DNA of 60,445 nucleotides from Opitutia bacterium UBA4506 (lineage in GTDB: Bacteria > Verrucomicrobiota > Verrucomicrobiia > Opitutales > Puniceicoccaceae), in the NCBI GenBank assembly GCA_002388665.1, contig DGMY01000074.1:1-60445 (forward strand), read 5' to 3'. The translations under genes were made by a program, and so were the position numbers. This document shows positions 1 through 9,106 of this stretch, piece by piece (the stretch's first letter is position 1; each line of letters starts with the position of its first letter). The notes beneath the pieces are model-generated. The model ran no database searches, was not told where the DNA came from, and saw only the letters and a list, made by a program, of their open reading frames with translations.

Positions 1-464
1 GATTTCCGGGGGTGTCGCTCCGCTCAAGCCCCGGCTACTCGCTGTGATACCTTCGGCATCCCGAGAGGCAGAGCAAATCGAGGAGTAGCCCCTCTACTAG
101 GGCAGAAGTCGGAGGTCGGAGGGCAGAGGTCGGAGGTCGGAAGGCAGAGGGCAGAGGTCGGAAGGCAGAGGGCAGAGGTCGGAGGTCAGAGATCGGAGGT
201 CGGAGGTCAGAGGTCGGAGGGCAGTAGTCAGAGATCAGAGGTCAGAGATCAGAAGTCAGAGGGCGCTTTGGCGCGATCAGGACATGGGTAAGGCTAGTAT
301 TGGCGCGGAAGCATAAGTGGCCCTGCGGGGAAAAGGATCCACCGTACAGTCTTACCACTGCACAGCACCACCGTCTAGCCGTCTCACTGCCTCACAGGCC
401 AACCGCCTAACGGCTCAACCGTATCGGCCAAGGGCTTGGTCGACACCTTTTCTTCGGGGTCTGG
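1..464. other. Intergenic region at window edge
   Basis: No gene is supported here. Apart from the heptanucleotide array, bases 1-100 hold short GC-rich inverted segments around CCGGGG/CCCCGG, and bases 360-425 hold a loose repetition of GCC-TAACGG and CCGTCT-like motifs just beyond the ychF stop. I see no clear hairpin followed by a T-run that would terminate ychF. Confidence 0.5.
104..264. repeat. 23-unit heptanucleotide tandem array
   Basis: Twenty-three consecutive 7-bp units fit the pattern (A/G)GA(G/A)(G/A)(T/G)C, for example AGAGGTC, GGAGGTC, AGAGGGC and AGAGATC. They run without any insertion or deletion, so the array is exactly 161 bp and stays in register from end to end; one unit (AGTAGTC) breaks the third position. 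The array is strongly purine-rich on this strand. It lies downstream of the leftward ychF gene, in non-coding DNA. Seven is not a multiple of three, so it is unlikely to be coding. Its role is unknown. Confidence 0.9.
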
Positions 465-1565
465 TTACGCGAAGCGGAAGTGGATGACATCGCCGTCTTG
501 GACAATGTATTCCTTTCCTTCGAGTCGGTATCGGCCTGCATCGCGGGCGGCTTGGATGCTGCCGGCAGCGGTAAGGTCGTCATAGGAGACCACTTCGGCC
601 TTGATGAAGCCTTTTTCAAAGTCGGTATGAATCACTCCAGCGCACTGGGGGGCTTTCATTCCAATCTTGTAGGTCCATGCGCGTACTTCCTGTGGCCCTG
701 CAGTAAGATAGGAGGCGAGCCCGAGGAGGCGGTAAGTCTGTTGGATCAGCCCGCTCACGCCGGAATCAGAAACTCCGAGCTCCGCGAGGTAGTCTTTGGC
801 TTCTTCCGGGGAGAAGTCGATCAACTCTGACTCGGTCTGGGCACTGATGACGCAGACTCCGGCGTCGCCGCGGGTTCGTGCGTGCTCTCGGACGGCCTTG
901 ACTGTCTCAAGTGAATCGGGGTCGGCTAGGTCGGTATCCGATACGTTGCAGGCGTACAGTACGGGAATTGCGGACAGCAGGTTCAATCGAGGGAGAATTT
1001 CGTCTTCTCCCTCTTCGAGCGGGAGGGTGAACGCGGCATTTCCCTCATTGAGGTGGGGGACGATTCGTTGCATGAGAGCGAGTTGCTTAACTGCATCTTT
1101 GTCGCCGCCGCGGGCCTTCTTCTGGACCTTGCTCTCTTGGTTGGACAAGCTTTGGAGGTCGGCGAGAATCAATTCGGTTTCGATGACCTCAATGTCCCGC
1201 ACGGGATCAATTTCCCCCATATTGTGAACGACATCGGAATCCTCGAAGCACCGAACGACCTGGACGATTGCGTCGACCTCACGAATGTTGGCGAGAAATT
1301 GGTTGCCGAGACCCTCTCCCTTACTCGCTCCCGCGACGAGTCCTGCGATATCGACCATCTCAATGGCTGCGGGGATGACCTTTTGGCTCTCGACGAGTTT
1401 TGTCAGGGGGGCGAGGCGTTCGTCCGGAACGTTTACAACACCCACGTTTGGTTCGATGGTGCAAAACGGGTAGTTTTGCGCCTCCGCCTTGCGCGAGCGC
1501 GTCAGGGCGTTGAAGAGTGTGCTCTTTCCCACGTTCGGGAGACCTACGATTCCAGCTTGTAGCAT
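465..1565 (-). CDS. ychF: Ribosome-associated GTPase/ATPase YchF (Obg family)
   Basis: A 366-residue protein of the usual YchF length. The P-loop GLPNVGKST lies at residues 8-16, followed by a switch region with DIAGLVAGAS. In place of a standard NKxD guanine-specificity motif it has the relaxed NxS/NxxE-type segment (ACNVSDTD) that explains why this family prefers ATP. The C-terminus carries the TGS domain (RAWTYKIGMKAPQCAGVIHT...). YchF binds ribosomes and is linked to stress and translation quality control. It is transcribed divergently from rpsP, with 291 bp between the two starts. The identification is secure; regulation is not visible. Confidence 0.96.
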   Translation of the reverse strand: MLQAGIVGLPNVGKSTLFNALTRSRKAEAQNYPFCTIEPNVGVVNVPDERLAPLTKLVESQKVIPAAIEMVDIAGLVAGASKGEGLGNQFLANIREVDAIVQVVRCFEDSDVVHNMGEIDPVRDIEVIETELILADLQSLSNQESKVQKKARGGDKDAVKQLALMQRIVPHLNEGNAAFTLPLEEGEDEILPRLNLLSAIPVLYACNVSDTDLADPDSLETVKAVREHARTRGDAGVCVISAQTESELIDFSPEEAKDYLAELGVSDSGVSGLIQQTYRLLGLASYLTAGPQEVRAWTYKIGMKAPQCAGVIHTDFEKGFIKAEVVSYDDLTAAGSIQAARDAGRYRLEGKEYIVQDGDVIHFRFA

Positions 1566-1856
1566 GGAATTTTTTCATAGAGGTTCGGGGCGAGTGTCGA
1601 GCGATTCTTTTTGCGAAGGTCGATATTTTGTCGGAATCAATCGATGCCCGGTTTTCCATGGTGGCCAGTAGAGGCAGCCTTGAAAATTGAATTCACGGGG
1701 GAGGGGTGAGTCGGAACTGCCGAAATATTCATTGTATCGCTTCCTTGTATAATTAGGCGAACTGTGCGATCTCTTGTTTTCTCCTACTGAATTCGAGAAC
1801 GAATAAGCCTTGACAGTTTTTCCTCTTTTCGACTTTGTCATCTGTTTTTCCAAGAA

Positions 1857-2159
1857 ATGGCTCTTAAGATCAGACTTCAACGACACGGCAACCGTCACAA
1901 CCCGTTTTATCGGGTGGTGGTTGCAGAAAATACCGCACGCCGTGATGGACGGTATGTAGAACTCCTCGGCACCTACGATCCGCAGAATAAGGACGAAGGC
2001 AAGCAGTGGAAGATCGATCTAGGACGGGTCGACTACTGGCAGGGGGTTGGCGCGAAGCCTACCGAGACTGTGCGTAGCTTGATTCGCCGTGCGCGAAAGG
2101 CAGCTCCGGCAGCTGAAGAAGCTCCTGTCGCTGAAGAAGCGCCCGCTTCTGAGAGCTAA
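1857..2159 (+). CDS. rpsP: 30S ribosomal protein S16
   Basis: A 100-residue protein opening with MALKIRLQRHGNRHNPFYRVVVAE, the S16 signature, with the conserved GTYDPQNK segment following. The last 20 residues are an Ala/Glu/Pro-rich tail beyond the conserved core, as in many S16 proteins. S16 is an assembly protein of the 30S subunit. The ATG at 1857 is the only sensible start. Upstream there is a perfect TATAAT at 1748-1753 without a good -35, and a TTGACA at 1810-1815 without a good -10, so the promoter is unresolved. In many bacteria rpsP is followed by rimM and trmD; here it is followed by a metal transporter instead. Confidence 0.97.
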   Translation: MALKIRLQRHGNRHNPFYRVVVAENTARRDGRYVELLGTYDPQNKDEGKQWKIDLGRVDYWQGVGAKPTETVRSLIRRARKAAPAAEEAPVAEEAPASES

Positions 2160-2177
2160 TTGATACGAGCTGCGCCG

Positions 2178-2194
2178 CGAAGAGATTCTCTTCG
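2178..2194 (+). other. Perfect inverted repeat after rpsP
   Basis: CGAAGAGA-T-TCTCTTCG is a perfect 8-bp inverted repeat just after the rpsP stop. No T-run follows, so it could be an mRNA 3'-end stabilising hairpin or a weak attenuator rather than a typical intrinsic terminator. Confidence 0.35.
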
Positions 2195-2258
2195 GGCGGA
2201 GTATTCGAATCGAGTCGCATCTTCCCGCTTTTCTCGTCACCCTTTTTGGTGATTGGTT

Positions 2259-3179
2259 ATGAGTAGGGGAGGCCAGGGATACCGCGTAACCGCTGTTGGG
2301 TTAGTCCTGAATCTATTTCTGGGCGCATCCAAGTTGGTCGGCGGATTCGTATTCCAATCCAGCGCGCTGATAGCGGATGGATTGCACAGCCTTACGGACA
2401 TCGTGTCCGATTTGGCTGTTTTTTTGGGTCTGGCTGTTGCCGAAATTCCGGAGGATGAGAACCATCCCTATGGGCATCATAAATTTGCCAGTTTTGCCCA
2501 ACTGCTGATCGGAGCTTTGTTGCTCGTCTTGTGCCTGGGCCTGATCTGGGGCTCGGTAATGGAGTTTCAAAAGGAGGACTGGGCAGTCCCGGGGCACGGA
2601 GCGATTTGGGTCGCTCTGGTTTCATTGATCGTAAAAGAAGCGCTGTATTGGTGGACTCGTGCGGTGGCATTGCAGATGCGTTCGGATCTACTGATGGCGA
2701 ACGCCTGGCATCACCGGACGGATAGTTTTTCATCCTTCGCGGTCTGCGTGGCCCTCGGCGCGGTGTGGATTGGTGGAGAGGCGTGGTCGTTTCTCGACCC
2801 CTTGCTCTCGCTCCTTCTGGGGGTTTGGTTGGTGCGGGAGTCCGGGAAGATCATCGGGCGCGCCGGGAACGATCTATTGGATGCCGCCCCCAAGCGGGAA
2901 ATTGTTGAGGACTTGCGGGAGCACATCCTTCCCATCCCGGGAGCGCGGGCGTACCACGATTTCAGGGTAAGAAAAATCGGCGATTTCTACGAAATTGATC
3001 TTCATCTGCAGGTCGATTCTGCAATTACGGTGGAAGAGGGTCATTCCATCGCCAAAGAAGTGAAAGATGAAATCCTTCGCACGCACCCAGAGGTCTTGCG
3101 GGCCTTGGTCCATATCGAACCGGCAACTGTGGAGCACCTACAGGTCAAAGGTGTTTCGGATTCCGAGGAGCCGTTGTAG
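2259..3179 (+). CDS. Cation diffusion facilitator (CDF) family transporter
   Basis: A 306-residue inner-membrane protein of typical CDF length. Transmembrane segments occupy roughly residues 10-210. The first metal-site motif is visible as ALIADGLHSLTDIVSD (HxxxD) in TM2 and the second as NAWHHRTDSFSS in TM5. A cytoplasmic ferredoxin-like domain follows (about 215-300; YHDFRVRKIGDFYEIDLHL). CDF proteins export Zn, Mn, Fe or Co in exchange for protons; the metal cannot be assigned from sequence alone. The in-frame TTG at 2253 is possible, but the ATG at 2259 is preferred. It lies between rpsP and serS on the same strand. Confidence 0.92.
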   Translation: MSRGGQGYRVTAVGLVLNLFLGASKLVGGFVFQSSALIADGLHSLTDIVSDLAVFLGLAVAEIPEDENHPYGHHKFASFAQLLIGALLLVLCLGLIWGSVMEFQKEDWAVPGHGAIWVALVSLIVKEALYWWTRAVALQMRSDLLMANAWHHRTDSFSSFAVCVALGAVWIGGEAWSFLDPLLSLLLGVWLVRESGKIIGRAGNDLLDAAPKREIVEDLREHILPIPGARAYHDFRVRKIGDFYEIDLHLQVDSAITVEEGHSIAKEVKDEILRTHPEVLRALVHIEPATVEHLQVKGVSDSEEPL

Positions 3180-3269
3180 GAGGGGCAGATTCGCGATTAT
3201 TGTTTCATCCATCGCGGTTTCTCGAAAATACCGATTGCGCCAGTCCTGCTCGCTGGTAGACATAGGGGA

Positions 3270-4544
3270 ATGCTCGACATTCAAAAGCTGAGAGAAAACC
3301 CCGATTGGTTCCAAGAACGCCTCAAGCGTAAGAAATTTGCGACGAATCTGGATGAAGTTTTGGAGCTGGATGAAGCTCGCCGGAAAGCCGTGACCGAGGC
3401 GGAGTCCGCTCGCGCATCGCAGAACGGCGCGAATCAGGAGATGGCTTCCCTTCAAAAGGGCTCACCTGAGTTTATTGCAAAGATTGGGGAGATGAAAAAA
3501 CTCTCGGCGATCACCAAGTCGCTGGAGGGAGCTGCGAAGGATGCGGATGAAGCATTCCGGGCCGCCTACATGAAGCTGCCGAATGTGCCTTCGGATGAGT
3601 CTCCGGATGGACGTGGAGATGCGGATAACGTCGAGATTCGCAGAAGCGGTCACGATCATGATTCATATACCACAGCCCGGGCTCATTTCGACCTTCCGGG
3701 GATCGATAAACTCCTCGATTTCGAGAGAGGTACTAAAGTAGCGGGCGCCGGTTTCCCTTTCTATCGGGGTGATTTAGCTCGGCTCGTTCGTGTTCTGATC
3801 GGTTCGTTTCTCGATCACAACGGCCAGCGGGGGTACTCAGAGATTGCGGCTCCATTGGTTGTGAATGCGGATAGTGCCCGTGCGACTGGCCAATTGCCCG
3901 ACAAGGAAGGCCAGATGTATTCTTGTCGTGAGGAAGAGCTGTACTTGATTCCCACGGCCGAAGTCCCCGTCACGAACTTCTACCGAAACGAGATCATACC
4001 GGTAGCCGATCTCCCGCTTAAACATTCTGCCTACACTCCCTGTTTTCGCCGTGAAGCGGGCAGTTGGGGTGCCGATGTGCGGGGATTGAACCGCTTGCAC
4101 CAGTTTGATAAAGTCGAGATCGTGCGGTGGGAACGTCCCGAGGACAGCGAGGCCGCCCATCTGGAGCTTCTCGGAGATGCCGAGGCGATCCTGCAGGCAT
4201 TGGAGTTGCCTTATCGGGTGCTGGAAATTTGTACCGGTGATATGGGATTTCCGCATTCCCGCCAATTTGATTTGGAGGTTTGGGCCGCGGGGCAGAAGCG
4301 TTGGTTGGAGGTCTCCAGCTGCAGTAACTTTACAGATTTTCAAGCCCGCCGGGCGAATATTCGATTCCGCCGCGAAGAGGGAGCGAAGCCGGAGTTCGTT
4401 CACACTTTGAACGGATCCTCGCTCGCGATTCCAAGAGTGTTGGCCGCGTTGTTGGAAAACGGTTTTGATGGGGAGTCTTCGGTACGTTTGCCCGAATTTC
4501 TGGCTCGTCCATTTGGTGCCGATTCGTTGAAGCTCCCGGTCTGA
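3270..4544 (+). CDS. serS: Seryl-tRNA synthetase
   Basis: A 424-residue class II synthetase of standard length. The N-terminal helical arm (about residues 1-110, rich in Glu/Lys/Ala) precedes the catalytic core. Motif 2 is visible as FRREAGSWGADVRGLNRLHQ and motif 3 around NGSSLAIPRVLAALLEN. It charges tRNA-Ser and tRNA-Sec in the cytoplasm. The ATG at 3270 opens with MLDIQKLRENPDWF, matching the family start. It is convergent with the downstream ABC transporter genes. Confidence 0.98.
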   Translation: MLDIQKLRENPDWFQERLKRKKFATNLDEVLELDEARRKAVTEAESARASQNGANQEMASLQKGSPEFIAKIGEMKKLSAITKSLEGAAKDADEAFRAAYMKLPNVPSDESPDGRGDADNVEIRRSGHDHDSYTTARAHFDLPGIDKLLDFERGTKVAGAGFPFYRGDLARLVRVLIGSFLDHNGQRGYSEIAAPLVVNADSARATGQLPDKEGQMYSCREEELYLIPTAEVPVTNFYRNEIIPVADLPLKHSAYTPCFRREAGSWGADVRGLNRLHQFDKVEIVRWERPEDSEAAHLELLGDAEAILQALELPYRVLEICTGDMGFPHSRQFDLEVWAAGQKRWLEVSSCSNFTDFQARRANIRFRREEGAKPEFVHTLNGSSLAIPRVLAALLENGFDGESSVRLPEFLARPFGADSLKLPV

Positions 4545-4575
4545 TCGGAGAGTTTCTGCCGGACGGCCCAGAGAT

Positions 4576-4601
4576 CTCCCCGTGCGGAACTGCGCGGGGA
4601 G
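4576..4601. terminator. Candidate hairpin between convergent serS and ABC ATPase
   Basis: CTCCCCGTGC and GCGCGGGGAG form a 10-bp stem with one G-T wobble and a 6-nt loop. It lies in the 71-bp gap between two genes that end toward each other. There is no T-run on either side, so termination is only suggested by position and stem strength. Confidence 0.4.
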
Positions 4602-4615
4602 GGCATCGACCCACG

Positions 4616-5662
4616 TTAGTCCCTTCGAAGGGAGTCGTTGGAAAGATTCTCCAGCAGCTCCTGGATCGAGTGGGCTTTCGCAGTAACCCGATCTCGGTTG
4701 AAAACGGTCCAGTGAGCGGTCTTTTCGTCGGGTGATGTGCGGATCTCGACACGAAGATCGGTTCCATCCCGATGTGTCGGGCTCCAACCTTTTCGCTGCA
4801 TTCCCCGCGCGGTCCACAGACGATGTGGCTCCGCTCCGATTAGTTGGATAGGGTTGCCGGCTAGTTGTGCAGGGGTGAAGCTCCCTGAAGAGATGTCAAA
4901 ATTGAGATTGTGCGAGGAGAAGGTGGCCGAGACATCTCCTCGAAGTACTGCATCCTCCGGAGGGGCGTCTCGCCACTCCCCATGAGCATCGAGTAGCCAA
5001 AGGCGGTCCGCATGGCGGAGAGCGCTTTCGAGATCGTGAGTGGTCAATAGGATGGCGATCTGACGCTCGTGGGCGATGGAGGCGAGCTTCTCGAGAATCT
5101 GAATGCGTGACGGCAGATCGAGAAAGGCGGACGGCTCGTCCAGAAAAGCCAGTTGAGGTTCTTGTGCGAGTAGTCTGGCGAGTGATACTCGTTGTCGCTC
5201 ACCGTCGCTGAGTTCCCGTACGGGTCGCTTGCGGAAAGCGTCGCTGCCGCTATCTGTAAATGCAGCGTCTATGGCTGCGTGGTCCTGATCAGAAAGACTT
5301 CCAGCCCAGTTTGAATGGGGATGGCGACCTAGAGTGACAAGCTCTTCGCTGGTCATTGCGCCCGGCGGAGCCTCTCGACTGGGGAGGACCGCGCGAACCC
5401 GGGCGAGCTCTCGCAGCGAGTAGTGGTTGATCGCCTTTGAATCGATCTCGATGGTTCCCTGCAACGGCGGGAGAAATCCGCATAGTGTTTTGAGAAGGGT
5501 GCTTTTGCCGGCTCCATTGGGTCCGAGGAGGCAGACCAATTCCCCCTTAGCGAGCGAAAGGTTGAGCGGACCGGCAAGCTTCCTCTCGGAACGGGTCCGA
5601 GGGCCGTAGCCAACTTCCAATCCTCGGGCGCTAAGGATCGGCTGGGGTCTTGGAGAGTTCAT
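4616..5662 (-). CDS. ABC transporter ATP-binding protein (FecE/BtuD type)
   Basis: A 348-residue ABC ATPase. Walker A GPNGAGKST is at residues 47-55, the signature LSDGERQRVSLARLL follows near residue 150, and Walker B is LAFLDEP. Its start overlaps the stop of the upstream FecCD permease by 4 bp (ATGA), so the two form a transport complex of the iron-siderophore/heme/cobalamin class. It is about 90-100 residues longer than usual: after the ATPase core there is a C-terminal extension (around HNLNFDISSGSFTPAQLAGN onward) of unknown role. No periplasmic binding protein of the matching class is adjacent, so the substrate is undetermined. Confidence 0.92.
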   Translation of the reverse strand: MNSPRPQPILSARGLEVGYGPRTRSERKLAGPLNLSLAKGELVCLLGPNGAGKSTLLKTLCGFLPPLQGTIEIDSKAINHYSLRELARVRAVLPSREAPPGAMTSEELVTLGRHPHSNWAGSLSDQDHAAIDAAFTDSGSDAFRKRPVRELSDGERQRVSLARLLAQEPQLAFLDEPSAFLDLPSRIQILEKLASIAHERQIAILLTTHDLESALRHADRLWLLDAHGEWRDAPPEDAVLRGDVSATFSSHNLNFDISSGSFTPAQLAGNPIQLIGAEPHRLWTARGMQRKGWSPTHRDGTDLRVEIRTSPDEKTAHWTVFNRDRVTAKAHSIQELLENLSNDSLRRD

Positions 5663-6675
5663 GAGAAGGATTGAGAGCTCCGGTTTTTAACTAGGACCCA
5701 AATGATGATGGGGGCCCCGATTAGTGCGGTCACAGCATTGACAGGAAGGGCGCTGGAGCTGCCGGGGAGTCGGGCGATCAGATCTGCCAGGAGGGCCAGA
5801 GAGGCACCGAGGGTCAGAGTGAGGGGAATCAATCTGCGGTGGGACTGCGTGCGTAGGAGGCCGCGGGAAAGGTGGGGGACGGCGACTCCAAGAAACCCGA
5901 TTGGTCCGCAGAAGGCGGTTACGGCGCCAGCGAGAACGGCGGCGGAGGTCAGGATGCCGATCCGCGCTCGATGGGTATTCTCCCCGAGCGCTTTTGCTTG
6001 GTCATCACCGAGGAGGAGGGCGTCCATTGATTTGAATTGAACTGCCCCCAAGGCTGCCGCGACGGCGGTTGCCGGAAGAAATATCCAAAACTGGTTCCAT
6101 CCAACTTTTCCGAACTGACCAAAGCTCCAGGAAATAAACGCCTGGAGTCGGTCGGGCATGGCAAAGTAAATGAGAATACTGACTGCAGCGTTGATCAGGT
6201 AGGCGAGCATGAGTCCGACGATCAGCAGCGTCATGACACTCAGCCTGGATGTGAGGGAAAGGATGAGGGCGAGGACGACACCCGCCCCGAGGGATGCGGC
6301 GAGGACAACCGAGTAGGAACCTCCGCTGGCAAAGGTTCCGAGGAGGCCGTGTCCGGCGGGAGCTGCCAGAAGCATGACCAGGGCTACGCCAAGGCTAGCT
6401 CCCGAGTTGACCCCGAGGATGTAGGGGTCGGCCAGGGGGTTCCGGAAGACGGTCTGCATTTGGAGGCCCGCCATCGCCAGCGCAGCGCCGGCGATGGCAG
6501 CGGTCAGGGCCCGGGGGAGGCGAAAGTTTGCTAGAATGAGCTGCGTGGATTCGTCGGCGATGGGCTGACCGCTGAGAAAGTAGAACACGTCTTTGACCGA
6601 AATGGGGACTGATCCAAGGGCTAGCGAAGCGAAAAACAACGCAACCAACAGTAAAAGAGAACCCCAGCGAATCAT
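5659..6675 (-). CDS. FecCD family ABC transporter permease
   Basis: A 338-residue polytopic membrane protein with the FecCD/BtuC hallmarks: an N-terminal anchor, LPRALTAAIAGAALAMAGLQMQ, NPLADPYILGVNSGASLGVA, and a C-terminal GPIGFLGVAVPHLSR cytoplasmic coupling segment. About ten hydrophobic segments are expected. It would import a chelated metal compound (siderophore, heme or B12) with the overlapping ATPase gene downstream. It follows the histidine kinase gene by 61 bp on the same strand and could be co-transcribed with the sensory genes. No cobalamin or other riboswitch fits in that short gap. Confidence 0.93.
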   Translation of the reverse strand: MIRWGSLLLLVALFFASLALGSVPISVKDVFYFLSGQPIADESTQLILANFRLPRALTAAIAGAALAMAGLQMQTVFRNPLADPYILGVNSGASLGVALVMLLAAPAGHGLLGTFASGGSYSVVLAASLGAGVVLALILSLTSRLSVMTLLIVGLMLAYLINAAVSILIYFAMPDRLQAFISWSFGQFGKVGWNQFWIFLPATAVAAALGAVQFKSMDALLLGDDQAKALGENTHRARIGILTSAAVLAGAVTAFCGPIGFLGVAVPHLSRGLLRTQSHRRLIPLTLTLGASLALLADLIARLPGSSSALPVNAVTALIGAPIIIWVLVKNRSSQSFS

Positions 6676-6736
6676 AGTAAGCTAGGGAATGTAGCGAAAG
6701 AGAGGTTCTGCCTGCAAATCCCAAAAAGAAGGACCT

Positions 6737-9106
6737 CTAGGAATTGGAGGATCGGGCGGAAAGGAGATCCTTGAGGGTCTGGGATAGATTCGAGGAGGAG
6801 AAAGGCTTTGTGACGAAGGCATCGACCTTGGCCATTTCGCACTGTTCGCGCACCTCACCCAGTGCGTAGGCTGTGATCGCAGCGACGGGAGCATTGGGTG
6901 GCGTCACCGGTGAGTATTTCCCCGCGCGAATCTCGTTGATCAGATCGATTCCGCTTTCCTCGCCGAGGTGAATGTCCATCAGGATCACATCGGACCGGTT
7001 TTTCTGAAGGCAATGGCTCGCGGATTCCTTATTGTTGGCGATCTTGACGGATCGAGCACCTGCCCGGATGAGAAACTTTTGCAGAACTTCTGCATTGTTG
7101 GGGTCGTCCTCAATGATCAGAAAATGTGCGGGGAGATTGGGCTGGGCTTGATGGGAACCCAGTCGATTTGTGGGAGTTTCGGAAAGAGTCAGTTTGGATT
7201 TACAGATCCTGGGAAAGAGGCTGAGGGTGAAACGGCTGCCTTTTCCTACCGTACTCTCTACCGAAAGGTTTCCGTTCATCAAATCGGCGAGACGCTTCGA
7301 GATGGCAAGACCGAGACCCGAGCCTTCGAACCTTCGTTTCAGGCCGTGATCCGCTTGCTCGAAGGGTTGGAAGATGGAATCGATCTTTTCCTTCGGGATG
7401 CCGACACCGGTATCTTCGACTGACACTTCGAGGTGATATTGTTCAGGCCCATTGGGGAAGAGTCGGGCTTGAATCCGGATCTCGCCGGAGAGAGTGAATT
7501 TTAGAGCATTCTCGACAAGATTTGAAATGATCTGCCGTATGCGGTCCGGGTCGCCGCAGAGTATGGTGTCTACCTCGGGGCCCATCTGGAGGACGAGGGA
7601 AATATTGTTTTGGGTAAGGCGGGTCCGGAAGTTGTCGCAGATACTGTCGAGCTCGATCGCCATGTTGAACTCTTCTTCGGCGATCTGGACTCGACCTCCT
7701 TGGATGCGGGTGAAGTCGAGGATGTTTTCGATCAGGAACAAGAGCCGTTCGCTGTTCTCAATGATACGTTGTACACAGTGGGCCCGTTCTTCCGGTGGAG
7801 AGTCATCATCCAGTAGTTGAGAAAACCCTACGATGGCGTTGATAGGAGTTCGAATCTCATGACTCATTACCGCGAGGAAATCGCTTTTGGCCTTGGCGAG
7901 CTCTTCTGATTCCCGGGTTTTGTGGCGCAGTTTCTGATTCGTTTCCTCAAGGGCCGACATCTGGTGCCGGACTTTGTCAAAACTCTCATTCAAGGCCTTG
8001 GCCATGAATTGAAACGATTTGAAAAGACGTCCAATCTCATCTTCCCGTGAGAGGTCCCGTTCCTCAATCTCCGGGCGGTCGCCGGGGTTGTAGGAAATCA
8101 TTTCATTGGACAAACGGCCGATCGGTTGGATCAGCCGATAAACGAGAATGGCGAGGATGCAGAGGGTGAGACCAAACACTGCAATTACAGAGAGAGAAAT
8201 TGTTCCGATTACCAGATAGAGCGGGCTGAAGACGGTATCGAGAGGGATGAGTTGGACAAGAGTGGCGTTGATGCCGGTGGCAAGGTGCGGGTCCAGGCGC
8301 GAGTGAATGACGAGGTACTCAAGACCGTTCGGTTCGATTGTGTGGCCCTCCCGGGATCGGCTCAAGTTCTGGAGTTGGTGCGGCTTGAGAACGTCGCTGA
8401 CGAGTGGCAATTTGGTGCCATTCGTTCCGTTGTCACCGCTGAAAAGCAGTTCGCCCTGATCATCGATTACGAAAAAGCGCCCGTGATCGCTATGTGGTGC
8501 CAAGTTGGCCAGGAGCGTTGCGAGGGGTAAGTCCAGCGAGAGAAGTCCGCAGATGATCTCGTTCTCATCGAGAATCGGAGTAGTGAATCGAAGGGTCGAC
8601 CGAACGTTGGTGCCGGGCAGGGAGATCGCCTCGATGGACAGCGGTACTTTGGCCATCGAGTTGAGTGGGTCCACGCTGTCTTCATGAATCTGAGACGATA
8701 ACTCCTGATCGGGGCCGGAAAGCGAGGTCTCACGGACAATGGATAGAGCGGTTTGGAAATCCGGTCCGATCAAAGACGCCGAGACAAATTGTGGATCCTG
8801 GTCGAGGAAGCTCTGAAGCCGACGTTCGGCCAGCCTTGTCTTGTCTTCGGAGTCGCCACTCGAAAAAAACTCCAGCAATTCTTTGCGGTGTGAGAGTACA
8901 ATCGTTCTCAAAGCCGCCTGCTGCATCTGTGAGGAGAGGTAGTAGGACTCTACGTGAACAGTCTGCTGGTGGTAGGCGATCGCGCGGTCCAGCAGTTCTT
9001 TGCGAACGATGGATCTGGTCTGAAGAACTAGAAATACCGCGGCGACAAAAATGACCGCGAAGAACCCCGCGAGGAGTCGCAGGACTATTTTGCTGGGCAG
9101 TCTCAT
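6737..9106 (-). CDS. Hybrid sensor histidine kinase (periplasmic sensor, HAMP, HisKA, HATPase, REC)
   Basis: A 789-residue membrane kinase. TM1 is at about residues 10-30, then a periplasmic region of about 270 residues with a double-Cache-like pattern, and TM2 at about 298-325. A HAMP linker and short coiled coil (ESFDKVRHQMSALEETNQKL) follow. The HisKA phospho-acceptor is the His in LAVMSHEIRTPINAIVGFSQLL, the HATPase boxes are NLVENALKF, DTGVGIP and GSGLGLAISKRL, and the C-terminal receiver has its Asp in VILMDIHLGEESG. Its ATG overlaps the stop of the solute-binding protein gene in a TAATG, arguing that the two are made together and that the lipoprotein presents ligand to the sensor domain. 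Confidence 0.95.
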   Translation of the reverse strand: MRLPSKIVLRLLAGFFAVIFVAAVFLVLQTRSIVRKELLDRAIAYHQQTVHVESYYLSSQMQQAALRTIVLSHRKELLEFFSSGDSEDKTRLAERRLQSFLDQDPQFVSASLIGPDFQTALSIVRETSLSGPDQELSSQIHEDSVDPLNSMAKVPLSIEAISLPGTNVRSTLRFTTPILDENEIICGLLSLDLPLATLLANLAPHSDHGRFFVIDDQGELLFSGDNGTNGTKLPLVSDVLKPHQLQNLSRSREGHTIEPNGLEYLVIHSRLDPHLATGINATLVQLIPLDTVFSPLYLVIGTISLSVIAVFGLTLCILAILVYRLIQPIGRLSNEMISYNPGDRPEIEERDLSREDEIGRLFKSFQFMAKALNESFDKVRHQMSALEETNQKLRHKTRESEELAKAKSDFLAVMSHEIRTPINAIVGFSQLLDDDSPPEERAHCVQRIIENSERLLFLIENILDFTRIQGGRVQIAEEEFNMAIELDSICDNFRTRLTQNNISLVLQMGPEVDTILCGDPDRIRQIISNLVENALKFTLSGEIRIQARLFPNGPEQYHLEVSVEDTGVGIPKEKIDSIFQPFEQADHGLKRRFEGSGLGLAISKRLADLMNGNLSVESTVGKGSRFTLSLFPRICKSKLTLSETPTNRLGSHQAQPNLPAHFLIIEDDPNNAEVLQKFLIRAGARSVKIANNKESASHCLQKNRSDVILMDIHLGEESGIDLINEIRAGKYSPVTPPNAPVAAITAYALGEVREQCEMAKVDAFVTKPFSSSNLSQTLKDLLSARSSNS

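Noticed and set aside
104..264. CRISPR array
   Set aside because: Units are only 7 bp with no spacers and no cas genes nearby; it is a simple tandem array.
3837..4817. Long 326-codon frame on the minus strand
   Set aside because: It lies opposite serS, which has clear class II motifs, and its translation has no family pattern; it is a shadow of codon bias.
6676..6736. Cobalamin or other riboswitch before the FecCD permease
   Set aside because: The gap is only 61 bp and shows no conserved B12-box-like sequence.
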